Origin: Actinacidiphila alni
GTDB lineage: Bacteria > Actinomycetota > Actinomycetes > Streptomycetales > Streptomycetaceae
Direction: 5' to 3'
Assembly: GCF_900112845.1 (NCBI RefSeq)
Contig: NZ_FONG01000004.1
Span: 124,001-188,000 of the forward strand
Length of the DNA stretch: 64,000 nt
Shown here: positions 61,473 to 64,000 of the stretch, piece after piece
Numbering within the stretch: position 1 is the stretch's first letter
Layout of the letters: each line of letters begins with the position of its first letter
Translations under genes and position numbers: made by a program
Notes under the pieces: model-generated
What the model saw: the letters and a program-made list of their open reading frames with translations, nothing else
Told to the model about the DNA's origin: nothing
Databases searched by the model: none

Positions 61473-63650
61473 TTAGCCGGCGTCGGCGAGACGCAAGGTG
61501 TGGAGGCGGTCCGGGGGGCCGGGGCGGGCGTAGTACCAGCCTTGGCCGGTGTCGCAGCCGAGGGCGCGGAGGTGGTCGGCCTGGGTGCGGGTCTCGACGC
61601 CCTCGACGGTGACCGTGAGACCGAGGGCGTGGGCGAGGGAGACGATGCCGCCGACGATCTTGAGGTCGACGGGATCGGCGGCGTGCCCGCGCATCCCGTG
61701 GGTGAAGGACCGGTCGAGCTTGAGCACGCTCACCGGCAGCCAGCGCAGTGAGGAGAGGTTGGAGTAGCCGGTACCGAAGTCGTCCAGGGCGATGCTCACC
61801 CCGAGGTCCGCGATCTGCCGCAGCGGCTTGAGCGTGTCCTCGTCGGCGCCGATGAGCGCGCTCTCGGTGACTTCGAGGCAGAGCGAGGCCGGGCTGAGCC
61901 CGGTGTCCTCCAGGACCCGGGCGACCTCGTGGACGAGTTCGGGGTGCTGCAGCTGGATCGGCGAGAGATTGACGTTCACACGCGGCGGCGGCCCACTGCC
62001 GAGGTGCTCGGTCTGCCACACGTACGCCTGCCGGGCGGCCCGTTCCAGGACCCAGCGGCCGAGTCCGACGATGTGGCCGGTGCTCTCGGCGAGCGGGATG
62101 AACTGGTCGGGCCCGAGTATGCCGTGCGTGGGGTGGCACCAGCGGACCAACGCCTCCGCGCCGTGCACGGTGCCGTCGTCCAGTCCGACCAGCGGCTGGT
62201 ACTCGATGAAGAACTCGTCGTGCTCCAGCGCGCTCGGCAGCTGATTGGTGAGCCCGTGCCGGGTGATGGCGCGGGCGTCGGCGACCGGGTCGGCGACCTC
62301 GTACCGGTTGCCGCCCTGTTCCTTGGCCCGGTACATGGTGATGTCGGCGCTGCGCAGGACGTCGGCGGCGATCCGCGACTCGACGGGGCCGTGCACGATG
62401 CCGATGCTGCCGTGCACGGTCAGTTCGCGTCCGACCAGCGGGAAGGGGGCGGACAGCGCGTCCAGGATGCGTTCGGCGAGCGCGGTGACGTCGGCCGGGG
62501 CCTTCGGGTCGGTGTGCAGCGCGACGAATTCGTCGCCGCCGATCCTGGCCACGAGCTGGTCGGGCGAGGTGACGCAGGTCTGGAGGCGCTCGGCGACGGC
62601 CACCAGCAGTTGGTCGCCCACCGCGTGGCCGAGGCTGTCGTTGACGGCCTTGAAGCCGTCGAGGTCCAGGTAGCACACGCCGATCCGGCGGGTCGGGGTG
62701 TCGTCGGCGAGGGCCGCGTCGAGGCGTTCGAAGAACAGGGCGCGGTTGGGCAGCCCGGTGAGCGCGTCATGGGTGGCCTGGTGGCGGAGCCTGCGCAGCA
62801 GTCCGCGCCGCTCGGTGACGTCCTCGATCAGCGCGAGCTGGTACTGCGGGCGGCCGGCGGCGTCGCGCAGCAGGGAGGCCCGTACGTTGGCCCACAGCAT
62901 GCTGCCGTCGACCCGCTGGTAGGCGCGCTCGACGTCGTAGCGGTCGCGTTCGCCGCGCACCAGTTCGCCGTTGAGGCCGCGGGCGCAGTTGGTGTCGGCG
63001 CTCTTGACCCATTCGGTGACATTGCGCCGCATGGCCAGCGACTCGCTGCCGAACATCCGGGTCATCGCCTCGTTGACCTCCAGGACCTGGCCGTCGAGGT
63101 CGGCGATGCCGATGCCGACGGCCGCGCCCTCGAAGACCGCGCGGAAGCGGGCCTCGCTGGCGGCGAGCGCGCCTTCGGCGTCGTTCTGCGCCTCCAGCGC
63201 GGCCCGGATGATCGACTCCTGTTCGCGCAGGGTGCGTTCGCGCAGCGCGCGGGAGAAGCCGACGGCCACGGCGTGCTGGAGGCGCGAGCAGCGGACCCGG
63301 CACTCGTCGTTGTCCAGGCCGGGCCCCGGCGGGCAGTACAGCACGAGGTAGGCGTCGATGACGCCGAGGATGCTGGGCAGCGCCTCGGGGTCGGTGCAGT
63401 GCGCGGCGACCAGCGCGGTGCCGACCTCGGAGGCCGGGCGCGGGTCGAAGGGCCGGGCCTTGAGGGTGTCGCCGAGGACCCGGGTCAGCGGCAGCAGATA
63501 GTCCTCGAATTCGGCGCGGCTCATCGAGGTGGCGGTGAGCGGGTAGATCGCGCGCGCCCAGATCGCGGCGAACCTGCGCAGCTTGTCGCCGGGGCGCCCC
63601 CGGGGCACCTCGTCTCCCCCGCTGACGGCCGCGGCAGGCCCGGCGGTCAC
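61473..63650 (-). CDS. PAS-GGDEF-EAL cyclic-di-GMP turnover protein
   Basis: This 725-residue cytoplasmic protein has an N-terminal helical sensory region (about 20-160) and a PAS/PAC domain (about 165-285; FRAVFEGAAVGIGIADLDGQVLEVNEAM). A diguanylate cyclase domain follows with an intact GGDEF motif (about 365), then an EAL phosphodiesterase domain (about 450-720) with AEALVRW, the NLSPIQLQ and EVTESALI metal sites and DDFGTGYSNL. Both activities could operate. Streptomyces uses c-di-GMP to control BldD and hence development, and proteins with this order (CdgA, RmdA type) are known; I cannot say which this is. GTG at 63650 overlaps the upstream stop (GTGA), so it is coupled to the methyltransferase. 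Confidence 0.93.
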   Translation of the reverse strand: MTAGPAAAVSGGDEVPRGRPGDKLRRFAAIWARAIYPLTATSMSRAEFEDYLLPLTRVLGDTLKARPFDPRPASEVGTALVAAHCTDPEALPSILGVIDAYLVLYCPPGPGLDNDECRVRCSRLQHAVAVGFSRALRERTLREQESIIRAALEAQNDAEGALAASEARFRAVFEGAAVGIGIADLDGQVLEVNEAMTRMFGSESLAMRRNVTEWVKSADTNCARGLNGELVRGERDRYDVERAYQRVDGSMLWANVRASLLRDAAGRPQYQLALIEDVTERRGLLRRLRHQATHDALTGLPNRALFFERLDAALADDTPTRRIGVCYLDLDGFKAVNDSLGHAVGDQLLVAVAERLQTCVTSPDQLVARIGGDEFVALHTDPKAPADVTALAERILDALSAPFPLVGRELTVHGSIGIVHGPVESRIAADVLRSADITMYRAKEQGGNRYEVADPVADARAITRHGLTNQLPSALEHDEFFIEYQPLVGLDDGTVHGAEALVRWCHPTHGILGPDQFIPLAESTGHIVGLGRWVLERAARQAYVWQTEHLGSGPPPRVNVNLSPIQLQHPELVHEVARVLEDTGLSPASLCLEVTESALIGADEDTLKPLRQIADLGVSIALDDFGTGYSNLSSLRWLPVSVLKLDRSFTHGMRGHAADPVDLKIVGGIVSLAHALGLTVTVEGVETRTQADHLRALGCDTGQGWYYARPGPPDRLHTLRLADAG

Positions 63651-64000
63651 GCCTTCAGCCCCACACCGGCGAGGCCGTGCAGCACCGCGGGGTCGTCGTC
63701 GTCGCTGAGCGGGACCTCGGGGCGCCAGTGCGGCAGCGGCACGACGCCGGGTTCGACCAGCTCGAAGCCGTCGAAGAAGAGTTCCACCTCTTCTTTGGTG
63801 CGCATGATCAGCGGCGTGGTGGTGCGCTGGTAGACCTCCTGCACACCGCGCTGCGCGGACGGGGTGGGTCCGAACTGCAAGGTGGCGTGCGTGACGACCA
63901 GGACGCTGCCGGGGGCGAGCACGTCGCGCAGGGCGGCGACGACCTCGCGCGGCTTGTCGGCGTCGGACAGCAGGTGGAGGACCGCGACCAGCAGCAGCGC
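63647..64000 (-). CDS. SAM-dependent methyltransferase (DUF574 type), 5' end cut by window
   Basis: About 117 C-terminal residues are visible. The frame is open to base 64000, so the N terminus lies outside. The segment ALLLVAVLHLLSDAD...VLAPGSVLVVTHATLQF is the late Rossmann part of PF04672-like S-adenosylmethionine methyltransferases. EVELFFDGFELVEPGVVPLPHWRPE follows, typical of this family. Its stop overlaps the start of the c-di-GMP gene. The methyl acceptor is unknown. Confidence 0.85.
   Translation of the reverse strand, partial: ALLLVAVLHLLSDADKPREVVAALRDVLAPGSVLVVTHATLQFGPTPSAQRGVQEVYQRTTTPLIMRTKEEVELFFDGFELVEPGVVPLPHWRPEVPLSDDDDPAVLHGLAGVGLKA

Overview
The window is very GC-rich, strongly strand-mixed chromosomal DNA from a Streptomyces-type actinobacterium. 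Supporting signs are the codon bias, the many TANNNT -10 boxes, an RbpA gene behind a SigR-type promoter, DasR-type operators, an actinobacterial ydaO (c-di-AMP) riboswitch, an LAXTG sortase substrate, several secreted polymer-degrading enzymes and GC-rich dispersed intergenic repeats. I see no rRNA, tRNA, CRISPR array, transposase, phage block or polyketide/peptide synthase cluster. Forty-seven protein genes are supported; the first and last are cut by the window edges.

Layout. 0-6.5 kb: a DUF5954-type protein, then a ROK regulator divergent from a four-gene operon (two Gfo/Idh/MocA oxidoreductases and two TIM-barrel isomerases/epimerases) that looks like an oxidise-eliminate-hydrate-reduce sugar pathway. 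6.5-15 kb: an aldehyde dehydrogenase, a secreted ricin/beta-helix protein, UppP, a GH18 chitinase under two DasR-type operators, and a secreted sedolisin protease. 15-20 kb: an ABC-2 permease coupled to an unusual hydrolase-ABC ATPase fusion, then an LAETG cell-wall protein. 20-30.7 kb: a GH87-like alpha-1,3-glucanase, an aldo/keto reductase, a PAP2 phosphatase, an Rpf-LysM-M23 wall enzyme, a flavin monooxygenase-like protein, an MBL hydrolase and a D,D-carboxypeptidase. 30.9-38.6 kb: a coiled-coil/Mrr nuclease/TerD fusion, a short Rho paralogue, a PhyH dioxygenase and a large LuxR (LAL) regulator. 38.6-46.8 kb: a LysM-M23 endopeptidase behind a c-di-AMP riboswitch, an acetyltransferase, a P-loop-less uridine-kinase homologue, a tiny membrane protein followed by a degenerate FtsK-like ATPase, and a divergent MocR/YczE pair. 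46.9-51.7 kb: a conserved actinobacterial block of rbpA, fxsA, a channel-like protein, ppm and lnt. 52.3-64 kb: an amidohydrolase, Lrp, alditol oxidase, a small Cys protein, an acyl-CoA dehydrogenase, a Ser/Thr kinase, an ArsB/NhaD-like transporter, a PAS-GGDEF-EAL protein and a SAM methyltransferase.

How the parts fit. Two themes recur. One is cell-wall and undecaprenyl-phosphate metabolism: UppP, PAP2, Rpf/LysM/M23 enzymes, carboxypeptidase and Ppm/Lnt. The uppP and PAP2 genes share an inverted-repeat operator. The other is extracellular polymer degradation, whose substrates (chitin, alpha-1,3-glucan) are fungal wall polymers.

The most unusual items are the Mrr-TerD fusion, the ABC ATPase fused to a secreted alpha/beta hydrolase, the short Rho gene with a 25-bp palindrome and long C-rich leader, and two families of dispersed repeats. 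One of these is a 30-31 bp hairpin element for which the window itself holds empty-site and filled-site copies. Eight genes have a TANNNT box 6-8 nt before the start codon and no ribosome binding site, which suggests leaderless transcripts.
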